Assembly (NCBI GenBank): GCA_964058845.1
Contig: CAXKVR010000088.1
Coordinates: 62,001 to 126,000 of the forward strand
Direction of reading: 5' to 3'
Source of the DNA: Carex sylvatica
Lineage: Eukaryota; Streptophyta; Magnoliopsida; Poales; Cyperaceae
DNA: 64,000 bases
How positions within the stretch are numbered: the stretch's first letter is position 1; every line of letters begins with the position of its first letter. Below are positions 33,009 through 44,982 of the stretch, one piece after another. The position numbers were made by a program, and so were the translations under genes. The notes beneath the pieces were generated by a model. It searched no databases. It was not told where the DNA came from and saw only the letters and a list, made by a program, of their open reading frames with translations.

Positions 33009-34131
33009 ATTATCATTTATCCCACAACCAAGATTGAAATGAATATGAAATAATTATATAACAACTTCTATCTGGAGAAGTAAAGTCGAAACCGATTGGG
33101 AACAATTTCAGATCTAGATAATTGCTGATACGGATACAGATATTCACCTTCATGAAATTATCTATATCTGTATCCATCATTATTTCACCATATGCAAAAA
33201 AATTCTTATTCGTATCCGCAATTATCCGTATCCGTTTAATCCGGATTTGGATAATCTTCGGATACGGAGCGAATTATCTGTTATATCCTGAAATTTTAAA
33301 TAAATATTAATCGTGATAATTTAAAATTTTCACTCAAACTAAAATTTTACTAATTAAACTAATGAACATTTAGAAAATATATTATCAAAATTAAAATGTA
33401 AACTAAAAATTTCGAGATATAAATAAACTATGAAACTATATAATTAGAATGAGAATATGAAAATAAAATAAAATGACTCGGGTAAAGAAATAAATAAATA
33501 GGTTTGTACTTAGCAGAAGAAATATACAAATTTTCATACAAATAATTTTTATATATAAGTTACAAAATTTATTTATTTTGGAATTATAAAGATGTGCCTT
33601 GATAATGTTATATATACACACTATTTAATACTAAATTATTCATATTCTAAAATCAAATTATAAAACTTGGTAAAATTCTTACGACATTATAAAAATATTA
33701 CGAAATCTCGATTCAAATTTATAATAAGGAAGGTATTTTAGATCAAACGATCAAGTTATATATACACTTTTGAATTGTTAGAACCATTGATTTGATCACA
33801 ACACGAATCTTGAGAACACATCTCATGCTTGGTTTTGAATTGAATTGAATAAGGGTTGCCGAATTAACCCAAATGAATAGAAATTTTGGGTCCATCACAA
33901 CACCCTCCATTTCTTCTTCTCCTTTGTTCCACTGACAGCAGATCCCACAACCCCTTTCTTTTTTCCTCTTCCCGTTTCATTTCTTTCTCTCCTGTCCACG
34001 CGAAGAGGCGATCCCCTCTTCTCTGCTTCTCTTTCACTGGCTAGCACGCCCCACCGCTCCACTTGCTCTCTCCCTTTTCCTTCTTAGTGGAGAGGAAACC
34101 GTATGGAAATTCCGCCGCTTTCTCTCTTGAG

Positions 34132-36181
34132 TGATACGTGTGAAGGGTACGCTAAAAATTTTCAGTACAATAAGATGTACCTTTTAAACCTTAAACACTT
34201 TTGAGTCAAATTGCAAGTGCACAATTCTATCAAAGTAGTATTTTAGGTATCGATCCACGGGGAGTATGGAAAATACTTAGTTTTAAACTCTAAATAATTA
34301 ATTTCAGAAAATAATAATAAAGTAAAGTGCAATAAAGTAGAATAAGGGGGGGTTGTTTAAGTAATCCTAAAGTTGGGTTCAATACCCTAAAAGAGGAATT
34401 TTAAACAATTAAAGTAAATAAAAGTAAAAGAAAAGTAATCGGTTTGCTTTCAAGATTTAAAGATCTAGGGGTCTTTGGTCTACAATCCCTTGCTAACTCT
34501 ATTCATTTGGTATTTGTTTAAATTCATGTATGATTTGACGAGGTTTCTAACCTAATATGTTATTAAGGGTCACTTTCGTAAATGAATAACGTGCCTAGGT
34601 AATTCGGACTTCTCGATTAGGTTCCTCACCCTAGCTACCTAGACCATAAGCTCTTGTTAGTCTCTCCACTCCTCAAATATTGGTACTTCTCAATTAAGTT
34701 CATGACACCAATATCTGATTTGATTTGAGATGTCCTAATTAGGGTTTGACTTCACGGTTAGGTTCTTCACCAAGTCCCTAACATTAATTTATATAGTTCC
34801 AATTTAGATTAAATTGGTTACAATCTTAATCTAAACCTAGGGTATTTGTATTCATAGTTTGGTACTATCCTATTGATCACGATCAATTTTGGTTCTTTCG
34901 AAACCAAAACGGGATACTACAATTCAAGTACTAACTATGTAATTAACACAAATGGTAAATCACAGAAATTAACAATCAAATCCCATAAAACAATCATAAT
35001 AAAAACAAATAACCGAATAAAATAGAATTAAACAAGTTCATGCATATTGACCTAAACCTCTAGAGAGAGAACTACTCCCTCATGGAGAGATCCATTACAA
35101 AAATTGGCAAAGTAAGAAGAAATGAAATAAAAGAAATGATTACACCCTTTAACAAATCAAAGACCTCTATCTTGCCGAATCTTGCTCAGGAAATCCTTCT
35201 TCTCCTTGCTTGAAAGCTTTCCTTACTCCAGAATTTATCGCTAAGTGTATGTGTAAAGAGAGAGAATGATCGTGTATTGGTTGATGTCCTTGAATGGTAA
35301 AGAACTCTCTCTTTTATAGCCAAGGACTATGCCCGATTTAGAGGCTTAGTTATGATGTGAGTGGGGTTAGTGGAGTAGTGGGTGCTCTGTTTACATTGCT
35401 TGCCAGACAAGTATGTGTAATTTTGGCTCTTAAAACGCGTTCCTGGTGTGCTAAATATAAAAACCGTGCTATTTTTGGCTGACTGCGGATGGAGTGCATC
35501 CGCACTGCGTGTGGCCTCACCCGCACTGGGTTTAAGTTTCCTTATTTAACTTCCTGAACTTCTGTAAATTTCTATGGGTGCGGGTGGTACTGCGGATGGA
35601 TGACCCGCACTGCGAGTGGGTTCTGTGCTTTTCTGAAGTTGCTGAAATCGACTAAGTGTTGAGTGCGTCTGTGCTCATCCGCACTGCGTGTGGTCCACCC
35701 GCACTGGATCCCAAATTTCATTTTTTATTTTCTCAGGTTGTAGATCTTCTCGTTGGCTTTCCGAAAAGTGGTCATATGTCCAAAACGGAGTTACGAGTCA
35801 AAAGTTGTGGCTGTTTTAAGTTCAGACTCCATTTTTGCAGATCTGCTACAGTGCGTCCGTACTGGGCTCGGATTTTTTCTGTTCGACCAGAGTGCGACTG
35901 CATCGATATCCGTGCGTCCGCACGGATTTTGACAAATAGCTTAATATACCTTTTTAAAATTGGCGTGTGTCCAGAAATCCATCTAAGTACTCATTACGAC
36001 CATATCGTAAACCGTGCGTCCGCACTAGGCATTTTTCTTTGTTTTCTGCAAATTAAAACCAAACAAATGCAGTAACTTGATTCTAGGTGTATTCTATTCT
36101 CTTTATATTCAAAATACAAGATATTTGGCGTTCTTTTATAATGAAAACTAGATCGAATATGTATATAATTTATGCTTATCA
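34132..36181 (-). mobile_element. Solo LTR (family 1) with an AGTGC...GCACT word array
   Basis: 2050 bp, TGATACGTGTGAAGG to TTATGCTTATCA, flanked by the perfect direct repeat TTGAG (34127-34131 and 36182-36186). Relative to the family-1 LTR at 15761 it is reversed: TATCGATCCACGGGG here is the complement of the CCCTGTGGATCGATA phrase there. Between 35485 and 36030 a series of CCGCACT / AGTGCGG words occurs, including AGTGCATCCGCACT at 35493. No internal genes. Confidence 0.9.
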
Positions 36182-36281
36182 TTGAGTTACAAAATTCTTC
36201 GTTGCCTCGTGTGATTGTCAGAAATCCTTGTACTTCCGACGACCTTAGCGTCCATTCGCTCACCCACTCTCTGAGGAGTTT

Positions 36282-39200
36282 TGTTACATTACGAAATTCT
36301 TACAATTAAATTTTATATGATTAAAAGAAAGAATCAGAAATCGTACCAATAAGATATAAGTTTAAACCTTAATTAAGGTTCTCCTAAATAAATTAATTAA
36401 GTGTGAATCAAAATCGCGTCGAAATTTTGAGATTTTGACCATTTATAGACTCAGTGCATCCGCACTGGTGGTGAGTGCGGATGGATGATCCGCACTGGAT
36501 TCTGTTTTTCCTTTATTATTTCTGAAATTCTTCTCAGTGCGTCCGCACTGATTCTGAGTGCGGTTGGAGGACCCTCACTGGGAAATTTGTGTTTCTCGAA
36601 TTTTTTTGAAAATTAACCAAGTCCTGAGTGCGGGTGTCTTAACCCGCACTGAATCTGAGTGCGTCCGCATTCGGCTCGGACTTTTTCTTGTTCAGTGCTA
36701 TTTTTATGAAAAAATGTCTAAGTCCTGAGTGCGAGTGACCGACACGCACTGAGATTGAGTGCGACCGCACTTAGGTATATTTTCTGTTTTATGTTTGAGC
36801 TGCTGAGAGCTGAGTGCGGGTGGTCGACCCGCACTGAGAATGAGTGCGTCCGCAAGGGTGTTTTTAACCTAAAACCATATTTTATTTCTTTCTCTCTTTC
36901 CTTCTTTCCCCTCCGCCCCCTTTTCTGTGAACTCCGCCAAAAGAGAAAAAGAGAGAGAGAGAGAAAGCTCTAGATCGTCCTGTATCACACGAAAACTCCG
37001 GAAATCGAAGGCATAGCAGAGAAATTGGCCGTGGATATCTCCTAGCTCTCCCATTCGGTATTCTTTTCTCTCATTCTCTCTCTCGAAAACTTGGTTTTCC
37101 TCGAATGCTCGGGTTTTCGTTTTAAACTCGAGATTTGTGTTCGTATTGCTTGTAAACTTGTTCCTTTGCCCTTTTTGATGGTTTATTTGCCAATTTCATT
37201 CCCGATTCTTTCTCAATTTGAGATTTTGACTTTTAGGGTTTTTGTACCAAAATCCAAATCATGTGTAATCGTAAATTGAATTGTTTAACCCAACCGAATT
37301 GTTTAACCCAACCGATTAGACTTGTAATCGGTAGGGTTACCTTCTGATTGTGACATACAAGAAAGTATAACTGTTAATTTGAGGTTTTGACCAAATTAGG
37401 GTTAACCAAATCGGTAAATTGAATTGTACGAGAACCAAAATAGAGAACCAGTATATGAACGATTACCAAATAGAAGTTGAATATGGTTAAGAGGACCTAG
37501 ATGTAAATGTGCGATGGTTGAGAGATTTTAAATAAGAAAGAGGAAATGAAAAGAATCGATACCAATTGGAAGGAAACGGTTTAGGAAGGTTAAAACCACC
37601 AATGTGAACCTAGTAAGCCCCTCGATCACTAAACCCCTGTTAAACCAAGTGTACGTGTAATATAGGTGTAGGCTCGGTCGAGCAAGAATTTGTGAGGCAT
37701 TTGGAGACGCCTGATTCATAGTCACGCGGTACGCCCATTGCCAACAAGTGTGGGATATTTGGACTTGTTTGATAATTTATTTTCAGGAATTAAACTATTT
37801 ATTCGTTTGTCATGTCGAATATCTGATTGTTGCATTATTGAATTGTGTGAATCATTTGCATAGCCCAATTGAGTTAAAAATCAAATTGATGTGATTGAAT
37901 GACTTGCATGTTCGTATGGTTATCGTTTGTGTCGATTCATCGTGATCAGATATGGTTGAGAGTCACCACGGATTTTGTGTGAGAATGGATTTACGAAGTT
38001 GAGCTGTATAGCTAACTTGGATCCAATGAATTTGCAAAGTCGAGCTGTATAGCTGGCTTTGATTCCCAGGATCCTTCTGGCGCATTAGGTGAATGGCCCT
38101 CAATGTTTCCCAGTACCGGTTGGGACGAGGGAGGGTGATTATGTGATATTGTGTGATTATGTGTGAATGAAAATCGTGAGTGACTAGTGTGTAACGTCTG
38201 TGGCTCTGGGACATTAACCAACGAATTAATGCATTTGGATGGTCAATTGAATATTACGAGAATTGAAATGTTTTAAGAGTGGAATTTCTTTATATGATTC
38301 GAACTAGACTTTAGGAAGCGGTTAGACCAACCAATTACAGATGGGTGTCAGATAAAGGGTCCAGCTCGGTGGAACGTCTGTAGGTGTCAGTAATCCTACA
38401 GATGAGGGTCAGAAAAAGGGTCCAGCTCGAGAGAACATCTGTAATTGTTACAAGCCCTAATATTAATAATCAAGTTAAGCCATAAATCTGTTGTGTTTGA
38501 AATTTATATTGGAGATTCCATTAATTGTCATTCAGTTTGATTAATTGTTGTCGAGCATTGGGATTCTGTTATTTATGAATTTATATCTGTTAAATTGCTA
38601 TCGTATGAGTTTCATTTTTGAATATGGATTTTGATTGCAAGTCCAATAATCTGACTATGGCACATTCGCACTGAGAATTTGTTCTCACCCTCACCCTTCG
38701 GGTTATTTTACAGGTCCAGGTGCGACTGAGTCCGGGGAGGCACATGAGTAGTAGGCCTTGGTAGTTATCTATATATGACCCTAGATAGATTTTTGTTGGA
38801 TAGCTTTAGGGTAGGCCTGATGGTTGGTATCCGAATGAGATACTTGGTTTGTATTATATTCTGACCAGACTGTGTACTCTGATTGTTCTATTAGAAACCT
38901 GTTTATTTATTATTTCTTTGTGCGTTGTCTGATGTTGTGTATTTTAGGTATTGAATAATATGTCAATTTAATACACTTTTTTCACTTTTAAATTTATAAA
39001 ACCTTAGTACACAATAATAGGTCAGTTGCAAGCATACAACCTATCATTGTAGTAGTTTAGGTATTGATCCAAAGACAACGGAAAATATTACTTTTTACTA
39101 AATTAATTAATTCTAAAAGGTGCAATAAAAGTAAATTGGGGGGGGGGGGGTTGTTTGAAAATTGGTTTTGTGGGTTCAATACCCGATTGAGAGTCTAAAA

Positions 39201-40727
39201 GTAAACAAAGCAATTTAAACAAACAAATAAAAGGAGTTTTGTAATTCAAGAGAGAGAAGTCTAGGGGCTATCGACATACAATCACTTGATCAAATTCACA
39301 CTTAATTGATTTCTAAATTCATGTTTGCAATGATGGGGTTTCTAAACCTAAAGTATCAATAAGGGTCACTTTCGTGAATTAATGACGTGCCTAGATAATT
39401 CGGATTTCACGATTAAGTTCTTCACCCTAGCTATCTAGACCATAAGCATAAGTTGGCCTAGTTTATCCCCAAGTACCAATACTTCACGATTAAGTTCTTC
39501 ATACAATATTTGGTTCAATTCTAGGAGTCCCAATTAAATATAAGGCTTCACGATTAAGTTTTCCACCTCAATTCAACCTTTGTTTCTTGTGGTTCCGGAC
39601 TAAGAAATAGATTTGGTCATTTCTAGTCTTAATCCTAAGGTTATTCATGTATATAATTTGGTACCATCAATTCTTTGATTCTAGCACCTTAAGTTTGTTA
39701 AACCTAAGCGGGACGCTAATTAACAAGCACACAAATCATAAAGCACATGAATTATAAAATCAACAAGAACAAACATGCAAGCAAACAATCATCATAGAGA
39801 AAAATATCCAACTAAGGTAGATTTTAACACAAATTCATGTTTAAAGCCTAAGCCTCTAAAGAGGAAATCTAGCCTCTCATGGGTGCGCTAACATCCAAGA
39901 GAAATACAAGAGTAAACATGATAAAAACTGAGAAAAACAAGAAAGAGAATAGAATACACCAATCTCCTCGCTCGCTGCCCCTTGTCTTCACCTTTGCTCG
40001 CTCGAGAATATCTTCAATCCTTCACTCCAATCACCTTCAATCACGCGGAGCAAAGAGAAAAATATAAAAAGATGTGTAGAAATAAAACTAAGTTGAAAGA
40101 TGCCTTCTCCTGCTGCCTCCCTGCCAATATATATAAATTTCTCTGTCTTATGAAGCAATCCTCTCGAATCTGGCAGCAAATCTGAGAAGATATCGCGAAA
40201 TAAGGCAAAATTGGCATTGGTGCGGCCCTCATAAAAAAATGTTGCGGCCTTCACAAAATTTGTGCGGCCTGCACCAGATGGGAAGTCGACTGGATTTCTG
40301 AAAATTAGTGCGGCCCACATAAAATATTGCACAGGCCACAGAACTCTCTGCCTCAGCTGGAGACAACTTGATTTAATTCCGGAATCAATTATTCACTTCA
40401 ATTTTATTTCGTGTGACCTTCATGAAAAACCCTTGCGGCCTTCACAAAATTCCTGCAGCCCGCACCAACCAGTGATTTTACTTCATTTGCTCGATTTCTG
40501 CAAATTAAACAAGACAAAAGCAGTAACTTGGTTCTTTGATGCATTCTACGTTAAACTAAACTAAAATACAAGAAATTTGGCATAGTTTTTGAGGTTAAGC
40601 CATAATTAAAAGTATATATAATTGAGGCCCATCATCTGATTGAATTGGTTAATCGTTTTGTAGGCATACACGGCGTTGTATGCCTACGGCGGGGGACTGT
40701 CGCGACCCGTGGCTGTGGGGTGTGACA
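36282..40727 (+). mobile_element. Solo LTR (family 3, chromovirus-like), interrupted by one insertion
   Basis: Starts TGTTACATTACGAAATTCTT and ends TGTCGCGACCCGTGGCTGTG-GGGTGTGACA. About 2.74 kb remains once the inner LTR at 38933-40634 is removed. TTCTCACCCTCACCCTTCGG followed by GGGTTATTTTACAGGTCCAG is typical of the 3' half of plant chromovirus LTRs. Flanks AGTTT and GATTT do not match well, so no firm target duplication; recombination between two elements could explain that. It contains duplicated GAGCTGTATAGCT (about 38000 and 38043) and AAGGGTCCAGCTCG (38356 and 38417) words, and an AGTGCGG/CCGCACT array at 36453-36857. Confidence 0.7.
38933..40634 (-). mobile_element. Solo LTR (family 1) inserted in the family 3 LTR
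   Basis: 1702 bp, TGTTGTGTATTTTAGG to TGAGGCCCATCA, flanked by the perfect direct repeat TCTGA (38928-38932 and 40635-40639). It aligns along its length with 34132-36181 (shared phrases include AAGGGTCACTTTCGT and GACGTGCCTAG) but has its own word array, TGCGGCC/GGCCGCA type, at 40215-40460. A run of 13 G is at 39138-39150. Confidence 0.9.
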
Positions 40728-42328
40728 GATTTACTGAGCCTTGCTCTTGCCTGGTAGGCCTATATTGTCCCTTCCTATCTTGATTTAGGATTTTGCTGCC
40801 ATTGATGGTTGTTTGATCTCATGTGTTGAGAATTTTCACCTTTTTTCTCTTGTTCTATTTACCTCTGTTATGAGAAAATCTGAAACCCTAAAGGGGTTTT
40901 GTTTGACTGTCTTGGTGCTCGCTGATTCCACTGTCTCGGTGTGCTTCTGATTTTTCTCATGGCTTGCTGATTTGGGACAGCCGAGAAGCAAGGTGACCCC
41001 ATTGCCTTGGAACTGGCTACCGTCTTGCCATCCCAACAGAAATTCGGGTAAGCCCAGTGTACTCGAATTATTGTTGCTGATTTTCAGTGTTAATCTTGAT
41101 TTCGAGAGTTGAACCCTTTTTCTTGAAATTCTGATGCTTGTTGAGATGTGAAATTGTGATATTCATTGGTATTCTTTGAACCTAAAATCAAGCCTTTAAT
41201 TGAACCCGTAAAACTGATTCTTTTGATCTTGTGAATTCGTTAAATATCGAGTGATATCTTGTGAGAAATGGGGGGGATTCAATTGCTTGAGTTCGGGTTG
41301 TTGATTTCCCGACTCAAGTGAGTTACTCAATTTTACGAGTTATGCGAATTAATTCTTCCTATCTTCGAACCCTTTTTATGTGGTGATTATGATACGTTGC
41401 TTATGTATTATATGTGATGGTGCTGGTTTGTGTGTTAGCCGAAATTCCCTGTTGAGTATGGCTGTGATATGGTTGACTTGTATATTTTACCAGAATTTGA
41501 ACTGACAGGGCCTATAAGTAAATTAATTAAGATGAATGGTTGATTTGCATAGTAGATGCCCTTGTATGAAATTATATTGATTAAGGGCCAATCTGAAAAA
41601 GATGTGAATTTATATGGAAGTTATGGCCATGACTTTGCTCACTATAGCAGAACAGACTTTTTGTGATCGGGATCTCGATTGCAGAAAGTTAATTCGCAGG
41701 TTGCAGAAAGTAATTTCGGTCGCAGAAAGTGAAATCCGATCACTGAAACACCAATCGCAGAAAGTATTGTCGCAGATACTCTACTGATGACGTCACCGGT
41801 CACAGAAAGACGTCATCCGGTCGCAAATAACCTTTCTGCGACCATTTTTTTTTGTCCCTGTTATTTTTTGCTGACGTAAAAAAGGTATATGCGATAAAAA
41901 AAAAACTAGTCGCTAATAGTCAAAACCGGTCACAGAAAGTCTTCTGTTAGGTTTTTGAAATTTTGTTATTATTTAAATTTGCACCATTTAATAATTGATA
42001 CGACACGTACCAACATACAACATAAAACATACAAACAAATTTAAACATAAACATCGATATATACAATACATAAATATAAAACATCGATACATACACATAA
42101 TACAAGACATCGATACATATAAAACAAATATAAACATAAATATCGAGAAACTGTTAATCAAATATAAATATTGAAATGTCAAGTAATATAAACATAAATG
42201 TCGAATAACATAAACAGATAATCTAAATGTGAAGTACCATCTAAATCAGAAATGTCAACACAAACATCTGAACAAGATATAAATATCTAAATAAACTAAG
42301 CAACACCATCGCCGCCAACATCCAACCA

Positions 42329-44055
42329 CTACTTCTCGTCATCATCATCGTCATGATCCTCGTCATCCTGAGGAGCGGGCGGCGAGGCCGGGTGCGGGTG
42401 CGAACTTGAATCTCCCTGTGAGGTTGTAAGAAAGTAGCTTAGATAATTAGAATTTAGGGAATTATAATTTAGGATTCATAATTAAAACATACTGAAATAT
42501 TGAATTTCATACCTGAGCAGCTCTGACAGCCAAGGTAATCTGCTTGGTGATCTAGGGCATAAGCTGACCGGTGATCTGAGGTAGAAATTGAGAAGTCATC
42601 CTGTCATATACCCGAGAAGATATCTTATCGATATCCGCTTCTGTGAGGTTTGAAGTCACTGACATAGAAGAATATGACTGTAAAGACTATGAAAACGGCG
42701 ACCGAGTACTGCTAGACCCACCAGAGTGAAACATGCATCTCGTCGTACCTGGAACATTAAAAATAAGACAATTAGTATTATCTTACAAAATTAAAAATTT
42801 AATTTAATTTCAAGGAATGTTTATTTTACCTAGAGCACCGAGACCATAGTTATCGCCGTGAGCATTGATGATCGCCCGAAGAGTACCAAACATCGCCGTC
42901 ATAACTAGGCCATGTGCCTCTGTCCTCTCCATACTTCTGGGCCATAGCTCTCTCATATCGATCCTGCAAATTTTGTAAAATATAACGATACTGTTATGTA
43001 CAACAAAGAACCCGGATATTTTATAAAACGATTCAAAAGTATTATTACCTATGCCCTTTTAGCCTTACTGGAAATATATTTCCCCGTCTTCTTACTCGAA
43101 TGAGTCGGCTGGAACAACTCATCGGACTATCTGGGTTCGAGCCCTTATTCTTGCTCTTATTAAGAATTTGTAAGACAATTTCAATTAAAAAAATTTATCA
43201 AGGTTAGTTCAATTAGATTCAATTGAAATGAAAATTGATTAATTTAATGAAAAACAACTTACAAAGTGCTGTTTGTGAACAAGCATGTTCACAGAGTCTG
43301 TCGCGGCTGCTGAACTTTCACCTGAGGCCCTATTTGAAGCATTGCGCTGGCTCCGACTGGCAAATCTGTCGCTGCACCAATGATCGACGAGTCTAGACCA
43401 GCTCTGGGATGTGATCCAGTCATAAGGGGGAGGAGCAGTCGAATGCTCCTTCCACTCAAGCATCGAATCCCCGTACGACTTGGTTGCTGCATCCTTAGCC
43501 TTGTTGAGCATGTACTGCAGCCGTTTGTTCTCTATTTTTCTGAACGTATCTCAGGCAACACTCTCAACCACCTCCTCGGCAAACTGGTAGTGCTTCTGCA
43601 ATGCATAGTTAAAAATTAATATCGTTGGTTAGCTTAAACAAAAAAGAAACAAGTAATTATTAGAGGTTTTATTTCAGAAAATTTTTCTTACCAAAAACTA
43701 AGCCTTGATAACATTCTTATTATTATCGGAAAATATGTGTATCTGGTGTACGGGCTACGATAATGTTGACGTACTTCCTGTGAAATAACCTTAGGGACTT
43801 ATTTTGTACGCTCTGGGTATCCTGCATCAAAAGTCCTGCAAATAGAAATAATTATTACAATCACTACAATTAATGCATAATTACAACATACACAAAAAAT
43901 GAATATTATCTGTATCCCAATATCCTAAGCACAGGTCGCTCAGCAGGATCTGCAGGCGACGGAATATATGCATTTCTACCGCGCACATTTCTCTGACTAG
44001 GCTCTGCTTCGGATCCCGCCGGTGCCTTTCCCTTTCCCTTTCTACTCGGCGCCAT
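42329..44055 (-). pseudogene. Plant CACTA protein (Transposase_24, Ptta/En/Spm type), with stops
   Basis: Minus-strand exons in order. 44055-43910 starts MAPSRKGKGKAPAGSEAEPS. 43845-43700 has VPKVISQEVRQHYRSPYTRY with a TAG just before it. 43520-43260 has DWITSQSWSRLVDHWCSDRF and ASRSQRNASNRASG. About 43130-43060 has ELFQPTHSSKKTGKYISSKA. About 42965-42833 has LWPRSMERTEAHGLVMTAMF and AIINAHGDNYGLGAL. 42770-42515 has TEADIDKISSRVYDRMTSQF with two further in-frame TAG codons. The last ends in an acidic tail (DDEDHDDDDDEK) at TAG 42329-42331. The W...L..HW....RS..NxxNR block is characteristic of PF03004. At least three stops make it inactive; movement would have needed another element's transposase. 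Confidence 0.8.
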
Positions 44056-44599
44056 ATCTAGAGTTGAGATGATGAAAATCAATTAGTTTCACTCAAGCAA
44101 ATTGAAAAAATAATTAAATTTAAAGATAAAAGACAAGTAATATGAAAGATATTAAGGTGACATGACTTAAATCCTAACTACACCTTAGTTCATTCAATTT
44201 AAAGTAACAACAAATTATATTACTTTACTATTCTCACTAAAATTTTGACTCAAACAAACAAAAATAAAGATCTATACTTTATGCCATTCAGATATCATCA
44301 ATTGATAATGGACTCTCTAAAGCAAGTCATGGAAGCAATTCACAATTAAAAAATTAAAATCACAATCAATTGTTGCATCATCCATGCAACAGGACTTTTA
44401 TATAGCCATACAAGCAACATCTACCCTACATAAACTATGAATTTAAACATACGTACCAGATAAAGAGAGAGGATGCTTCGCTTGTCCTGCTTGGCCTTGC
44501 CTTGATTAGGTTTAAATTAAATAAAATACACACGAGATCAAAACTAAACTTAAAAATATAGTAAAATATGTATATGATAATACTCACACAATAATAATA

Positions 44600-44982
44600 G
44601 GGAAATTTGTGTCCATGCCACTACAAAACCTCTAATTTTAAAAAATGCCACTACATACTTTGAATTCACGCCAATGCCATCACAAAGTTGGTTTGCTTCT
44701 AATTTTGCCATTATTATACAATTTTTATACTATTTTGATTAAAAAATGATAATAGCATAACTGTGCATTCATTTTAATTGAGGGGTATAATCGGAAATAC
44801 AGAAATACGTATTTCAAAACAGAATTTCTCATATTATTTTTAATCAAAATAGTATAAAAATTGTATAATAATGGCAAAATTAGAAGTAAACCAACTTTGT
44901 GATGGCATTGGCGTGAATTCAAAGTATGTAGTGGCATTTTTCAAAATTAGAGGTTTTGTAGTGGCATGGACACAATTTTCCC
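44600..44982. mobile_element. Foldback MITE, Mutator-type, 9 bp target duplication
   Basis: 383 bp flanked by the perfect 9 bp repeat ATAATAATA (44591-44599 and 44983-44991). The two arms (44600 to about 44745 and about 44835-44982) are almost perfectly complementary over roughly 145 bp, beginning GGGAAATTTGTGTCCATGCC and ending GGCATGGACACAATTTTCCC. If transcribed it would form a long hairpin. It sits inside the CACTA element. Confidence 0.92.

Noticed and set aside
33900..34130. Host gene 5' UTR (CT-rich leader)
   Set aside because: It lies within the boundaries of a solo LTR with a matching TTATC duplication and is followed by no coding sequence.
36277..40732. Target-site duplication for the family 3 solo LTR
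   Set aside because: Flanks AGTTT and GATTT agree at only three of five positions, so it is not claimed.
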